Both the position numbers and the translations under genes were made by a program. A DNA stretch of 64,000 nucleotides, from contig NZ_JAJOMX010000001.1 of the NCBI RefSeq assembly GCF_024699925.1, forward strand, positions 1 through 64,000, written 5' to 3'. Position 1 is the stretch's first letter. The number at the start of each line of letters is the position of its first letter. This DNA comes from Mesorhizobium sp. J428. Lineage in GTDB: Bacteria; Pseudomonadota; Alphaproteobacteria; Rhizobiales; Rhizobiaceae. The notes under the pieces were generated by a model, which worked only from the letters and a program-made list of their open reading frames with translations, did not search any database and was not told where the DNA came from. This document shows positions 1-8,598 of this stretch, one piece after another.

Positions 1-909
1 GGCCGCATCCGGTTCTGAGCCGCCTTAGTCCAGTTCGACAGGAATGCGTCCGCGTCCGTCCGCCTCGGATAGCTGGCGCGGCCTCCACTGCCGGCACATT
101 TGAGCGCCGCGGCGCATTGGCATAACGGATCGCCGCCTCTTCGCTTTCGCCCTCGGCAAGCTTCAGCGTAAAGGCGCCGTGCTCCACATCGCCCGCACCA
201 AGCGTCTCCACCGCGGTTACGGCAACAGCCGGGACGCTGCGCACGTCGTCTCCGTCTAACCACAAGACGCCCTTCGCGCCGTCCGTTACGCAAACCCAAG
301 CGCCTGTGGTACGCCGCCTCGCGCAATCCCTTCGCAAGGTCGGAATGACCCACATAGTCGCGCAAACCTTGCGCAGAGAAGGCAATGTGCGAGGCGAGCA
401 TCAGCGCGCCCTCCCCGGGCGCAGTCAGTCCTTCGGCGTCCAGCACGCCCGGCACGCCGCGCTCCCTCGCCCGGCCGAGCACCGCGGCGCCGCATTGCGG
501 CCAGCGCGTGTCCGACAGTGCAGCGTCAAATTGGCCGAGATCCGCAACCGCCAGCCACTCCGCCCCAAGGGAAATGTCCATGTCGCGATAATTGACGATC
601 TGTCGCTCGCCCGCCGCGTCGATGAAGACCGCCGAGAAAGACGATTTCCGCCCGGCGAAGCGGCGGACCAGCGCGCGATCGACCTCGACTTCCAGCGAAC
701 ACGATCATGTCCGCGACGGCATCGTCGCCCAGGCGCGCGGCAAGGCGGGCCCGACGCCGAGCCGCGAGATCGCGACGGCGGCATTGGCCGCGTTGCCGCC
801 TGGTCATCCAGGCGTCCTTTGCCCGGTATTTTTCGGCGCGGCGCGGCATCTCGTCGAGTTGGTAGACGAAATCGATGACCGCGACGCCCGCGCACAGGAT
901 GGTCGTCAT
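1..909 (-). pseudogene. PfkB-family sugar kinase, frame-broken and cut by the window start
   Basis: The start at 909 gives MTTILCAGVAVIDF, the usual N-terminus of ribokinase/PfkB carbohydrate kinases. The family continues in pieces in different frames: GGNAANAAVAISRLG (about 800-760), ARLGDDAVADMIVFAG, then VNYRDMDISLG, GVPGVLDAEGL and a C-terminal ALKCAGSGG near the left edge. At least three frame changes are needed to join them, and no stop is reached in the final frame before base 1. Fold and family are clear; the sugar substrate is not. The breaks match the indel pattern of the next 19 kb, so the gene may be intact in the organism. It is divergent from the metallophosphatase at 1077. Confidence 0.7.
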
Positions 910-1076
910 AGAAAGCCGCCAGCGTGATCGTCCGCGGTGTCGCGGACAGGGCCAGCCTATCCTCTTTGGCGCCGGCCGGCGAAGCGATTTCTGGAGCCTC
1001 CCGCTGCGGAACAAGGCCGGCGGGTTCCGCTGTCGCCCGTGCTCGGATAAGAGGCAAGGGCAAGGGGCAACCGGAC

Positions 1077-1909
1077 ATGAAACTCGTTCACATCTCCGAC
1101 ATCCGCATCAATGCCGACCCGATCGCGGGACAGAATTCGGTCGCCGCCTTCGAAGCCTGCCTTGCCCACGTGGAGAAGCGGCATGCCGATGCCGACGCGG
1201 TCGTGATCTCCGGGACCTCACCCATCACGGCAAGCGCGAGGCTTATCTGAAGCTCCGCGAGATCCTTGCCGCGTCTCCGATCGAGCCGATTCTTATGATC
1301 GGCAATCACGACCACCGGGAGACCTTCAAGGAGATATTCTCCGACGCGCCGGTGGACGCGGATGGCTATATCCAGCACGTCCGCGAGATCGGCGGCCATC
1401 GTCTGATCTTCCTCGACACGAACCTTGCCGGCAATCACAGCGGCCGCCTCGGGCCGAAACGCCTCGCATGGCTGTCGGCCCAGCTCGAGGAATCTCAGCG
1501 CGAGCGCAAGCCGGCGCTCGTGTTCCTGCACCATCACCCGGTGCAGATCGGCGTGCTCGCGACCGATATCCTCGCGCTGGTCCAGAAGAAGGAGTTCGCC
1601 GCGATCCTGAGCCGCCACCGCGACACGATCCGCCACGTCTTCTTTGGTCACTGCCATATGTCGCTGTCCGGCTCGATCGAGCGCGTCCCCTTTTCCGCGC
1701 CGCGTTCCACCAGCCATCCGGGCTGGCCGGAATTCGAGGGACGCCTCGCCTACGGGCATGGTCCGATCGAGCCGAGCTACAACCTCGCCTTGATCGACGA
1801 CACGTCCGTCGTGATCCATACGATCGAGTATCGGCTGGACGACCGGATCGAATGGGAACCGCTCACCGGCGGAGAGGCCGGAACCGTCACGGTGCCGCCG
1901 GGACCATAA
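1077..1909 (+). CDS. Calcineurin-like metallophosphatase (CpdA-like), one frameshift
   Basis: About 277 residues once a single frame change near 1213 is repaired. The sequence opens [12 protein letters not shown] and then shows GDLTHHG (across the break), [17 protein letters not shown] and GHCHMSL, which together are the two-metal ligand set of class III cyclic-nucleotide phosphodiesterases and related phosphoesterases. The break lies in a G run (ggg where gggg restores GDLTHHG), suggesting a one-base consensus deletion. The protein has no signal peptide and should be cytoplasmic. The substrate could be cAMP or another phosphodiester; the sequence does not decide. It lies about 195 bp upstream of acpXL on the same strand. 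Confidence 0.8.
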
Positions 1910-2103
1910 CGAGGCGGGCCAGCATAGCTGCACCGTGCCTGACTAAAGGCCAGAGGGGTTCGCGACGCCTGCTCCAGCAACCATTTCCGACACGTACAGG
2001 CTCCCGCGCACCCCAGGCGCGGCGATTTCACCCTTCCACTTTCGGGCGAAAACGACTAGAGCCTGCAAAGCTATCGCCAACGATTGACCGCAAAAGGCAC
2101 AGC

Positions 2104-2388
2104 TTGACGACGACATTCGAAAAGGTCGCGGACCTGATCGCGGAAACGACCGAGATCGATCGCGACAAGATTACGCCGGAGAGCCACACGATCGACGATC
2201 TCGGCATCGACAGCCTCGATTTCCTCGACACGGTCTTTGCGATCGACAAGGAATTCGGGATCAAGATTCCGCTCGAGAAGTGGACGCAGGACGTGAACGA
2301 AGGCCGCGTGTCGACGGAAGAATACTTCGTTCTCAAGAATCTGTGCGCGAAGATCGACGCCCTGGTGGCAGCCAAGAAGGCGGCCTGA
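2104..2388 (+). CDS. acpXL: Acyl carrier protein AcpXL
   Basis: A 94-residue acyl carrier protein starting at TTG (2104), with an aaaagg ribosome site just upstream. The phosphopantetheine site is DSLDFLD (Ser in GIDSLDF), and the sequence is very close to the special carrier AcpXL that builds the 27-hydroxyoctacosanoate chain of rhizobial lipid A ([41 protein letters not shown]). The TTG start is chosen because the family begins M-TTTF and no ATG is available at that point. It heads the fabF2XL-fabF1XL-adh-lpxXL cluster. Family and role are firm. Confidence 0.93.
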   Translation: MTTTFEKVADLIAETTEIDRDKITPESHTIDDLGIDSLDFLDTVFAIDKEFGIKIPLEKWTQDVNEGRVSTEEYFVLKNLCAKIDALVAAKKAA

Positions 2389-2437
2389 TCTCGCAAAGCT
2401 TGACGGTGCCGCATTCATTGCCGCACATGAGCGCACA

Positions 2438-3608
2438 ATGAGCGCTCGCGACGTCGTCATCACTGGCATAGGCCTGGTTTCCTGCCTCGGCGAAGGCGCC
2501 GAGGTCCACTGGAAGGCCTTCGAGACCCCTTCCCTGCCGCCGCCGACCGATTCGGAGCGATTCGCTCCGTATACGGTGCATGCTCTCCGGAAATCGACTG
2601 GACGTCGCAGATCCCCAAGAAGGGCGACCAGCGGCAGATGGAGCTCTGGCAGCGGCTCGGCGTCTACGCGGCCGGACTGGCGCTCGACGATGCAGGCCTC
2701 AAGTCCAACGAAGCGCTGTGCACGACGATGGACATGATCGTAGCCGCCGGCAGCGGCGAACGCGACAAGGAAGTCGACGAGAACATCCTCGAGGCCACGC
2801 TAACGCGAAACGACGCAGAGGCGCTGATCAACGAGAAGCTGACCAACGATCTGAGGCCGACGCTCTTTCTCGCCCAGCTGTCGAACCTGCTCGCTGGCAA
2901 CATTTCGATTGTCCACAAGATCACCGGCTCATCCCGCACTTTCATGGGAGAGGAAGGCGCCGGTGTATCGGCCTTGCAGACCGCGGTTGCCCGGCTTGCA
3001 TCGGGCCAGTCGACGCACACGCTCGTCGGAGGAGCGTTCCAGACCGAGCACCCCGACAAGCTGCTCGCTTACGAATTGGGCGGATATCTTCACCGTGGCA
3101 AATGGCAGCCGCTATGGGACCGGCATGCCGAGGGCGGCGGCGTGATCACGGGCTCCGGCGGAGCATTTCTGGTGCTGGAAACGCGCGAGCATGCGCAGGC
3201 GCGCGGCGCCCGCATCTACGCAGTCGTGGACAAAGTCGCCTCGTCGCTTTCGTCCCGCGCCAAAGGAAAAGCTGGCGCAGGACATCGCGGCCATCGTGGA
3301 GGCGCTTGGCGCAGAGCCCGGCCGCCTGATCATTTCGGGCGCTTCCGGCGCCCCAGGGCCGACACGGACCGAGCGGCAGGCGCTGGCGGCCCACGTGCTG
3401 CGCGGCTTCTCCGCCTTGACCGGTCACCTCAAGGAGGCCCAGCTCCCGTTCGCCGTTGCGCTTGCGGCGCTGTCGCTCTTCAACGGCCACGCCCCCCGGA
3501 ACGATGTCCGACACCGAGACCCCATATGACGTAGCGCCGGATACCGTGCTCGCCACGGCGATCGGCCATCATCGCGGGGAAGGTGCGGCCCTCCTACGAA
3601 AGGCTTGA
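2438..3608 (+). CDS. fabF2XL: Beta-ketoacyl-ACP synthase FabF2XL, chain-length-factor-like, frameshifted
   Basis: A ketosynthase-fold protein starting MSARDVVITGIGLVSCLG, 50 bp after acpXL. Its reading frame changes near 2585, 3260 and 3500; the last is a six-C run where seven C would restore APPGTMSDTETPYD, and the C-terminus then reads ATAIGHHRGEGAALLRKA before the stop at 3606-3608. The position of the catalytic cysteine is occupied by FMGEEGAG with no Cys, so it resembles the beta subunit (chain length factor) of paired ketosynthases and probably works with FabF1XL in elongating the C28 lipid A chain. That partnership is inferred. The breaks look like sequence errors because the protein is otherwise well conserved. 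Confidence 0.8.
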
Positions 3609-3613
3609 GGACC

Positions 3614-4880
3614 ATGAGCCGATACAAGGATCATCTCGGCCGTCCGCTCATCGCCGTTACCGGCATGGGCGTGGTCACGTCGCTTGGAGCAGGCAAGACG
3701 GAGAACTGGTCGAAGCTAACCGCGGGCGCGTCGGGAATCCATGCGATCACGCGATTTCCGGTCGATCATCTGAAGACCACGATCGCCGGCACGGTGGATT
3801 TCCTGCCCGGCAGCGACAAGGGCATGTACGCACTCACCTATGAGCTGGCGGCGACCGCCGGCCAGGAGGCGATCGCAGAGGCCGGCATCGGCTCCGACTT
3901 CGGCGGTCCGCTGTTTCTCGCCTCACCGCCGGTAGAACTCGTCTGGGCTGACCGGCTCGCAATACCGGAGCGTGAGCGAAGGCAGCGGCTACCAGCGCCT
4001 GCTCGAGGCCGCGCGGGCCGGCAACGGTGCCTCGATCTTCGACGAGGCGCTGTTCGGCACCGTCGCCGATCGCCTTGCCGTCCTGTTTGGTACGCGCGGG
4101 CTGCCCATCACCACCTCGACCGCCTGCGCGTCGGGCGCGACCGCGATCCAGCTCGGTGTCGAGGCGATCCGGCGCGGCGAGTGCGACCGGGCGTTGGCGA
4201 TCGGCGCCGACGGCTCCGCAAGCGCGGAATCGATGGTCCGCTTCTCGCTCCTGTCGGCCCTATCGATGCAGAATGAGACGCCGGAGCGCGCCTCCAAGCC
4301 CTTCTCGCGCGATCGCGATGGCTTCGTGCTCGCCGAAGGCGGCGCGGCCCTAGTGCTTGAGTCGCTGGAGAGCGCCGTCGCGCGGGGCGCAACCGTGCTG
4401 GGCATCATGCGTGGATGCGGCGAGAAAGCGGACGACTTCCACCGTACGCGCTCGAAGCCCGACGGCTCGCCGGCCATCGCCGCGGTGAAGCTCGCCCTCG
4501 GCGACGCCGGCGTTTCCGAGGACGAGATCGGCTATGTGAACGCGCACGGCACATCGACGCCGGAAAACGACAAGATGGAGCACCTGTCGCTGTCGACCGT
4601 GCTCGGACCGCGGATCAGGTCGGTGCCCGTATCGTCCAACAAGTCGATGATCGGCCACACCCTCTCCGCCGCAGGCGCGATCGAGGCGGTGTTTTCGCTC
4701 ATGACCATGCGCGAAGGCGTGCTTCCGCCGACGATCAATTACGACCATCCCGATCCGGCGATCGATCTCGACGTCGTGCCGAACGTCAAGCGCGAGGCTG
4801 ATGTCTCGACGGTGCTGTCGAACTCGTTCGGTTTCGGCGGCCAGAACGCTTGCCTTGTCATGTCGCGCGAACCCGTCTAA
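3614..4880 (+). CDS. fabF1XL: Beta-ketoacyl-ACP synthase FabF1XL, one frameshift
   Basis: Starts MSRYKDHLGRPLIAVTGMG, five bases after the fabF2XL stop. The frame changes near 3945 and continues SEGSGYQRLLEAA. The full triad of an active KAS II is visible: Cys in STACASGATA, His in NAHGTSTPE, His in NKSMIGHTLSAAG, with the C-terminal NSFGFGGQNA. It should condense malonyl-ACP onto growing acyl-AcpXL for the very-long-chain hydroxy fatty acid of lipid A. It is the catalytically complete partner of the cysteine-less FabF2XL upstream. Confidence 0.85.
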
Positions 4881-4926
4881 GCGGCGCGGTCAAGTCCCGA
4901 ACCGCCGCAGGAAACCGCACGAAGAC

Positions 4927-5954
4927 ATGCGCGCATTGCAGCTCGTCGCCGACCGCCGCATCGAGGCCGTCCACATCGCCTCGCCCTCGCCGCCCGCTCC
5001 CGGCGAGGCGACCGTCGCGATCAAGGCCGTCGCGCTCAACCATATCGACGTCTGGGGCTGGCGCGGCATGGCCTTCGCCAAGCGCAAGATGCCGCTGGTG
5101 GTCGGGGCCGAGGCGTGCGGCATTGTCGAGGCGATCGGCGAAAGCGTGACGGGCCTGGTGCCCGGCCAACTCGTCGCGATCTACGGCGCACGCACCTGCG
5201 GCCATTGCAAGGCGTGCCGCGAGAAGCGCGACAATCTTTGCGAGAACGTCGAAGGCGTGCACGGCTTCCACCTCGACGGCTTCGCACAGGAGCGCATGAA
5301 CATCGCCGCGCGCCAGCTCATTCCGGCGCCTGCGGGCGTCGACGCGACAGCCGCCGCCGTGACGCCGATCACCTTCGGCACGGTCGAGCACATGTTGTTC
5401 GACAACGCGAAGCTGGAAGCCGGCGAAACCGTGCTCGTGCATGCCGGCGGTTCGGGCATCGGCACGGCCGCGATCCAGCTCGCCAAACTGGCCGGTGCAA
5501 CCGTCATCACGACGGTCGGCTCCGATGCCAAGATGGAAAAGGCCAAGGCGCTCGGCGCCGACCACGTCATCAATTACCGCAAGGACAGGTTCGAGGGCGT
5601 CGTGCGCAAGCTGACCGGCAAGAAAGGCGTCGACGTCGTCTTCGAACATGTCGGCGCCGACACCTGGGCCGGCTCGATGCTGTCGATGAAGAAGGGGGGC
5701 GGCTCGTCACCTGCGGCTCGACTTCAGGCGTATCGACCACGATCAACCTGATGCAGCTCTTCCAGCAGCAGTTGCGCCTCATCGGCTCGTTCGGCTGCCG
5801 CATTGAGAACATGGCGACCGTCATGGCGAAGCTCGCCACCGGCAAGGTGCATCCCGTCATCGATTCCGAGGTGGATTTCGATCATCTCGGCGACGCGCTG
5901 GCGCGCATGGAGAGCCGCGACGTCTTCGGCAAGATCCTGCTGCGGATCGCCTGA
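4927..5954 (+). CDS. adh2XL: Zinc-type alcohol dehydrogenase/quinone oxidoreductase of the VLCFA cluster (AdhXL), one frameshift
   Basis: Medium-chain dehydrogenase/reductase of about 342 residues. The structural-zinc loop CGHCKACREKRDNLC and the nucleotide-binding VHAGGSGIGTAA are present, whereas the usual GHE catalytic-zinc motif is replaced by GAEACG. The frame breaks near 5697 in a run of six G; seven G would restore MKKGGRLVTCGSTSG, and the C-terminus then runs to FGKILLRIA. This gene is a constant member of the acpXL-lpxXL cluster, where it is thought to act as the enoyl or keto reductase step of C28 synthesis; the exact step is inference from context. Confidence 0.82.
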
Positions 5955-5958
5955 GCCC

Positions 5959-6891
5959 ATGAAGCTCTCCGCCCTGCCCGGCCGCATTGCCCGCTCGATC
6001 GCCTTCCGGACGCGCCGCGCCAATCACTGGATCGTCGCCAAGATCGTGTTCACGACCTTCGCGCTGCTGCAGAAACTGCCGGCCGACAGGGCGCTCAACG
6101 TGTCAGACCGCCTCGCGCGCCGCGTTGGGCCATGGACCAGTCGCCACCGCATCGCGATGGACAATCTGCGCAAGGCTTATCCCGAAAAGAGCGAGGCCGA
6201 GTGCCAGGAGATCGCGCTCGACATGTGGGGCCACATGGCCCGGCTCGGGGTCGAATACGTCTTCCTCGACAAGCTCTACGATTTCGACGCGGAAAAGCAG
6301 ACGCCCGGCCGCGTCGAATTCAAGGGCGGCGAGATCTTCACGGAAATGCGCAAGCGCCGCAGACCGCGCATCTTCTTCACGGCGCACACCGGTAACTTCG
6401 AGATGTTCCCGATCGCGGCCTCGTCGCTGGGCATGACGGTCGCGTCGCTCTTCCGTGCTCCCAACAATCCGTTCATCGCCCAGGAGATTAGCCAGAGGCG
6501 CAAGATCTCCGGCAACCGCATGGTTCGTTCGAAGGCGGGCGCCGCCTATGTGCTGGCGCGCATTCTCCACAACAAGGGCAATGTCGGCGCACTCGTCGAC
6601 CAGAAGTTCAGCAAGGGCATCCCGACCACCTTCTTCGGCCGCCGCTGCGAGACAAGCCCGCTCGTGCCGCGGCTCGCACGGCAATACGATGCAGAGATTT
6701 ACCCGGTCCGCTGCGTGCGCCTGCCGGACAACCGCTACCGTCTCGAACTGTTCGACAAGATCGAGCCACCGCGCGATGCCCGCGGCCAGATCGACGCCGA
6801 TGCCCTTTGCCAGATGATCAACGACATCGTCGAAGGCTGGGTGCGGGAATATCCGGGGCAGTGGATGTGGTTCCATCGCCGGTGGGGCTGA
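5959..6891 (+). CDS. lpxXL: Lipid A very-long-chain acyltransferase LpxXL
   Basis: 310-residue member of the LpxL/HtrB lysophospholipid acyltransferase superfamily, starting five bases after the dehydrogenase. The acyltransferase motif HTGNFEM (HX4E) lies near residue 140, followed by family motifs such as VDQKFSKG and ends in WMWFHRRWG. An N-terminal hydrophobic stretch (HWIVAKIVFTTFALLQKL) would hold it at the inner membrane. It transfers the 27-hydroxy-C28 chain from AcpXL to lipid A and closes the cluster. It converges on the oxidoreductase operon with 22 bp between stops. Confidence 0.9.
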   Translation: MKLSALPGRIARSIAFRTRRANHWIVAKIVFTTFALLQKLPADRALNVSDRLARRVGPWTSRHRIAMDNLRKAYPEKSEAECQEIALDMWGHMARLGVEYVFLDKLYDFDAEKQTPGRVEFKGGEIFTEMRKRRRPRIFFTAHTGNFEMFPIAASSLGMTVASLFRAPNNPFIAQEISQRRKISGNRMVRSKAGAAYVLARILHNKGNVGALVDQKFSKGIPTTFFGRRCETSPLVPRLARQYDAEIYPVRCVRLPDNRYRLELFDKIEPPRDARGQIDADALCQMINDIVEGWVREYPGQWMWFHRRWG

Positions 6892-6913
6892 CCGGCTTGC
6901 CTTCGTCGTCTGA

Positions 6914-7837
6914 TCAGCTTCCGTAGTAGTTCATCACGGCGTGCCGCGCCTCCGCGAAGAACAGCCAGCGCTCGGCCAGCGTGCCCGCGAAGAAGGCCAG
7001 CGCCGCAAGGGCCGAGAGGACCGTGGCAACCGCGGGTGAGGTGCCTGCGGTCGCCGCGAGCAACAGAAGCAGCGCCGGCAGCGCACCGCCGACGATCAGC
7101 GCGATACGTCGAAGCTTGGCCGCATGCTTGCGCGCCACGCGGAAGCCCATCTCGTTGGTCAGGTAGTTGCCGTTCATGTGCGGACGTTCGAGCAGACGCA
7201 CCCTGCCGATCGGGCCGAGGCCTGTCGCCGTCTCCGGCGTGGACAGCGGGCCGAGCTCGCCCAAGCGGGCCCACCAGCGCAGCTTTACGATCCAGGCTCC
7301 GACCAGCGCAGCGACAGCGAGGAGAGGCAGCCAGACCGCCTCGCTCCCCCCGAGTGTGGAGAACAAGCTCACCAGCGTGAGCCCGCCGGCCAGCGCAAAG
7401 ACAAGATAGAATACAGGCGTCCACCCCGTGTTCCAGGCCTGGACGGAACGCAGCGAGGCATAGATCATCGCCGTGCAATAGACGGTGACGCCGCAAAGCA
7501 GCGCGCCGAGAATGCCTGGCAGAGGCAAGTAGCGCCCGCTCCAGAGCGAGGTGATCGCATTGACGGCGAGCGGGATAAAGGTCAGCACCGCCATCACCCC
7601 CTCGCGCGACAGCCAGCTCGACCGCCATTGCGAGAAGGCGCGCCAGGCACGCTGCGGATTGCCGAGATGGAGCGTCGACGAGGACAGCCCACCCGCGATC
7701 AGCAGAAGCGCCACGACATGCGCAGCCTTCGTCGCGGTCGCCGACGGATCGAGCAACCCGAGACCGAGCATGGCCGCGAGTCCATAGCCCAGGCCTGACA
7801 ATGTGGTGAAGAGGATGATCGACGGCGCGGGATGCAT
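6914..7837 (-). CDS. soeC: DmsC-family membrane anchor of a molybdopterin oxidoreductase, probable SoeC
   Basis: 307 residues with about eight hydrophobic segments, typical of DmsC-type quinone-binding anchor subunits. LSSSTLHLGNPQRAW and the WSSWLSREG region are characteristic of the family. It is the last gene of a three-gene operon, two bases after the Fe-S subunit. With a cytoplasmic molybdopterin subunit lacking a Tat signal, the set fits the SoeABC sulfite dehydrogenase, which oxidises sulfite in the cytoplasm and passes electrons to the quinone pool. A DMSO-reductase-like or other DmsABC-type enzyme is the main alternative. Confidence 0.72.
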   Translation of the reverse strand: MHPAPSIILFTTLSGLGYGLAAMLGLGLLDPSATATKAAHVVALLLIAGGLSSSTLHLGNPQRAWRAFSQWRSSWLSREGVMAVLTFIPLAVNAITSLWSGRYLPLPGILGALLCGVTVYCTAMIYASLRSVQAWNTGWTPVFYLVFALAGGLTLVSLFSTLGGSEAVWLPLLAVAALVGAWIVKLRWWARLGELGPLSTPETATGLGPIGRVRLLERPHMNGNYLTNEMGFRVARKHAAKLRRIALIVGGALPALLLLLAATAGTSPAVATVLSALAALAFFAGTLAERWLFFAEARHAVMNYYGS

Positions 7838-7839
7838 GT

Positions 7840-8598
7840 TCAGATGCGGTCCAGCATGCCGTCGAGCCAGGCGAAGAAGCCCTTAGCGCCATCCGAGTTC
7901 TCGGCGAGCGGGATCGTGCTTGCGAGCGATTTTCGCGGTCTCGGAGGCAAATATTTGTTCACCGGTCGCGTGCCCTGCTCCGGCATCAGGTCGATGCCGC
8001 CGCGCTCTAAGACCATGATCGAGACATTGGACTGCGGATCGGCGAAATCGCCGTAATGCCGGGCGTTTGCGGGACAGGTCCGCACGCAGGACGGCACACG
8101 GTCGATCTCCTGCAGCGTCTCGTTGTAGATGCGGTCGACGCACAGCGTGCATTTCTTCATCACGCCAGCGGCGAGATCCATCTCGCGCGCGCCGTATGGG
8201 CAGGCCCAGGCGCAGAGGCCGCAGCCGATGCACTTGTCCTCGTCGACCAGCACGATCCCGTCGGCAGAGCGCTTGTAGGAGGCGCCCGTCGGGCAGACCG
8301 TGACACAGGGTGCGTCCTCGCAATGCAGGCAGCTCTTCGGAAAATGGACGATGCGCGCGTCACCCGCCTCACCGACGATCTCGCCGCCCTCCGGCACGAC
8401 CTCGAAGGTGTGGATTCGGTTGAGAAACGTGCCGGAGACCGCGGATCCATAGGGCTCCTGGTCCGAGAGCGCAGCGCCGTAGCCGCCCGTGTTCCATTCC
8501 TTGCAGGAGATCACGCAGGCGTGGCAGCCCACGCACACGTCGAGATCAATGACGAGCCCGAGCTTCTTCGGCGGCGGCAGTGAGGGGAGCGAGGTCAT
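7840..8598 (-). CDS. soeB: Four-cluster ferredoxin subunit (DmsB/SoeB type)
   Basis: 252 residues from the ATG at 8598, whose ATGA overlaps the stop of the catalytic subunit and so decides the start over a GTG nine bases upstream. Cys clusters expected for four [4Fe-4S] centres are visible: CVGCHACVISC, CLHCEDAPCVTVCP, CIGCGLCAWACPYG, and CTLCVDR with CVRTCPANAR. It carries electrons from the molybdenum subunit to the membrane anchor. There is no signal peptide, consistent with a cytoplasmic complex. Confidence 0.8.
   Translation of the reverse strand: MTSLPSLPPPKKLGLVIDLDVCVGCHACVISCKEWNTGGYGAALSDQEPYGSAVSGTFLNRIHTFEVVPEGGEIVGEAGDARIVHFPKSCLHCEDAPCVTVCPTGASYKRSADGIVLVDEDKCIGCGLCAWACPYGAREMDLAAGVMKKCTLCVDRIYNETLQEIDRVPSCVRTCPANARHYGDFADPQSNVSIMVLERGGIDLMPEQGTRPVNKYLPPRPRKSLASTIPLAENSDGAKGFFAWLDGMLDRI

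Noticed and set aside
1468..2103. Long N-terminal extension of AcpXL in the same frame
   Set aside because: The extension overlaps the metallophosphatase gene, is Arg/Pro-rich noise, and the family begins at the TTG at 2104 with a ribosome site.
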